A stretch of 6,743 bases of DNA from JAGLHV01 sp023132075 [NCBI: bacterium] (lineage in GTDB: Bacteria > CBDUZB01 > JAGLHV01): assembly GCA_023132075.1 (NCBI GenBank), contig JAGLYT010000088.1, positions 1-6,743 of the forward strand, in the 5' to 3' direction. The notes beneath the pieces were generated by a model that saw nothing but the letters and a program-made list of their open reading frames with translations, had not been told where the DNA came from and searched no databases. Both the position numbers and the translations under genes were made by a program. Shown here in pieces: positions 5,622 to 6,743 of the stretch; position 1 is the first letter of the stretch; each line of letters opens with the position of its first letter.

Positions 5622-6206
5622 TTATTCCGGTTTAATAAAAAAGCCGTCATCAACATAACCATAGCTAATTTCCAGACATTCCTGGCTTTGTTGAGTAACC
5701 ATCTGGCTTACCTGGTGCGAATAAACGGTCTGAATTGATTTTAAAACTATTCCCGTTTTGGCATCTACCCAAACTTGAGAAGCAATCTCTCCGTCCGGAC
5801 GATTCATTTTGACTTGATAAAGCACTGTTTCCTGTCCGGCGATGTTTCCTCCGGGACCGGTTTTTCCTTGATGAATAATAAACCAGAATTTATACGATTT
5901 TACTTTGTCGGGAGAAATTTCATTTGTATTTACCGGAAAACTACTTTCATCCAAAGTGTTTTTTATCTTTGAATATAAATATTTCCCGTCATAAACCTGA
6001 ATACTGTTTTCGCTTTCCATGCGAAATTTTTCCCCATCCGTAAAAACATCTACAACATTTTCTTCTTTCACTCCCATTATGCAATTTTCAAAAACCTGCT
6101 TCCACTTTCCCTTAAAAGAAACATCTTTGGGTTTAGATGTACTACAAGAGACACATCCCCATAGAAGCACCAGTACAACATTGAAAATTACAGCTTTTTT
6201 TAACAT
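5622..6206 (-). CDS. Small LolA/DUF4412-like lipoprotein
   Basis: A 194-residue exported protein. Residues 1-17 form a lipoprotein signal peptide: K3-K4, a hydrophobic stretch AVIFNVVLVLLWG, then C18 (LWGC) as the likely lipidated cysteine; C21 (VSC) is the alternative, and tryptophan at -2 makes the first a non-standard lipobox. The mature part resembles the LolA/LppX-like half-barrel fold: a strand with DGEKFRMES (57-65), VYDGKYLYS (71-79), and the late motif VWVDAKTGIVLKS (145-157), as in DUF4412 or outer-membrane lipoprotein carrier-like proteins. Such folds bind lipids or sense envelope state, but no function can be assigned. AGGGGG at 6211-6216 supports the ATG. It lies 45 bp after the Mut7-C gene and 3 bp before the rhomboid gene. 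The signal peptide is seen; the fold is a pattern-based guess. Confidence 0.75.
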   Translation of the reverse strand: MLKKAVIFNVVLVLLWGCVSCSTSKPKDVSFKGKWKQVFENCIMGVKEENVVDVFTDGEKFRMESENSIQVYDGKYLYSKIKNTLDESSFPVNTNEISPDKVKSYKFWFIIHQGKTGPGGNIAGQETVLYQVKMNRPDGEIASQVWVDAKTGIVLKSIQTVYSHQVSQMVTQQSQECLEISYGYVDDGFFIKPE

Positions 6207-6251
6207 AATTCCCCCTTTTTTAAAATCTATTTTTTTATATCCGATTTTTAT

Positions 6252-6725
6252 TTATAAAGAAAGCATTTTTTTTATTTCTTCTTCAACCAATTTCCAATGG
6301 GTTCCTTTCCAATAAATCTTTCGGCAAAAAGGACATAGCGAAAATTCTTTTTGTGTTTGATAAACATATGCGGGAACTTTGCCTTCCACTTTTAACCTAT
6401 CTACTCGAATTAAAAGCGTATTACAAATTGTACAACGGGAAAAAATTTTATTCTTATCTAATTTTAAATCAAATGTTTTAAACACCTGAGCTAACTGTTC
6501 AGGCAAAAAATCACTTTTAATAAGTACCAGTTTTAAAGCTTTTTTCCTGCTTAAGGTTGTGTCCCTGCTTAAAATGATTCTACTTTCTTTAAGACTTTGA
6601 TAAATTAAATCTTTTTTTCCTTTAAATCCGGAAAAAGGTTCCCTCTTGAAATACAGGCAGTCATAACCCAAAATACATAACCAGCAATGAAGCCGGCCTA
6701 ACATAAAATCTACTAAAAATTTCAT
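6252..6725 (-). CDS. Mut7-C RNase domain protein with zinc ribbon
   Basis: A 157-residue protein of the Mut7-C family, a PIN-like nuclease fold named after the C-terminus of the C. elegans exonuclease MUT-7. Family features are the opening KFLVDFMLGRLHCWLCILGYD (acidic D6, then the LGRL segment), ILSRDTTL (51-58) with conserved D55, and a C-terminal zinc ribbon with C98 and C101 (CTIC) and C131 and C134 (CPFC), followed by KIYWKGTHW (136-144). The conserved N-terminus shows the start is right. No Shine-Dalgarno is visible in the 18 bases upstream, where a TAA codon directly abuts the ATG, which suggests coupling to a gene beyond the edge. Related bacterial proteins are predicted RNases linked to RNA decay or toxin-like roles; activity here is untested. 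The gene is complete. Confidence 0.88.
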   Translation of the reverse strand: MKFLVDFMLGRLHCWLCILGYDCLYFKREPFSGFKGKKDLIYQSLKESRIILSRDTTLSRKKALKLVLIKSDFLPEQLAQVFKTFDLKLDKNKIFSRCTICNTLLIRVDRLKVEGKVPAYVYQTQKEFSLCPFCRKIYWKGTHWKLVEEEIKKMLSL

Positions 6726-6743
6726 TTATTTGTTTTGTAACAT
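6726..6743 (-). CDS. Possible 3' end of an upstream gene
   Basis: Read on the minus strand, the last 18 bases of the window form five codons (MLQNK) and TAA at 6728-6726, which touches the Mut7-C ATG. That would explain the lack of a ribosome site for Mut7-C. Five codons are far too few to identify a product, and the frame could be chance. Confidence 0.25.
   Translation of the reverse strand: MLQNK

Noticed and set aside
1-6743. CRISPR arrays, tRNA or rRNA genes, insertion sequences, phage or defence genes
   Set aside because: No direct repeat array, cloverleaf-like or rRNA sequence, transposase or integrase motif, or terminal inverted repeat was seen on either strand.

Overview
The window is a stretch of AT-rich bacterial DNA (roughly mid-30s % GC by eye) in which every gene I can support lies on the minus strand, so transcription runs from the right edge to the left. 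Gene content points to a strict or near-strict anaerobe: superoxide reductase, two rubrerythrins, a fermentative D-lactate dehydrogenase and a class III (oxygen-sensitive) ribonucleotide reductase-like domain. Strong AGGAGG-type ribosome binding sites and a lipoprotein signal peptide confirm a bacterium. The phylum cannot be fixed from this window; a Clostridia-like or an uncultivated anaerobic lineage would both fit.

Right part (about 6743-3479): four closely spaced genes, probably one transcript entering from beyond the right edge. They encode a Mut7-C-type nuclease-fold protein with a zinc ribbon, a small LolA-like lipoprotein, a rhomboid intramembrane protease carrying a TPR-like tail and an unusually large loop after its first membrane helix, and a class I SAM-dependent methyltransferase that starts at TTG. 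The lipoprotein and rhomboid genes are only 3 bp apart.

Middle (about 3478-3271): a 208-bp gap. It holds a degenerate copy of a GC-rich repeat-like sequence, a perfect 20-bp A/T palindrome, and a promoter (TTGACA, 16 bp, TATCAT) overlapped by a 23-bp inverted repeat that looks like the operator of the next gene's product.

Left part (3270-1): a six-gene operon for surviving oxygen. It opens with an Rrf2-family regulator that has the three cysteines expected of an Fe-S sensor. It continues with D-lactate dehydrogenase (with a cysteine-rich tail), reverse rubrerythrin, 2Fe superoxide reductase (desulfoferrodoxin), a 99-residue protein ending in a NrdD-like glycyl-radical domain, and a classical rubrerythrin cut by the left edge. 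The inferred logic is that oxygen or ROS damages the Rrf2 cluster and derepresses the promoter. Superoxide is then reduced to peroxide and the peroxide to water by the rubrerythrins, while LdhA adjusts NADH balance. The most interesting gene is the NrdD-like one: by analogy with GrcA/YfiD, which replaces the oxygen-cleaved glycyl-radical domain of pyruvate formate-lyase, it may be a spare glycyl-radical domain for anaerobic ribonucleotide reductase. That role is a hypothesis.
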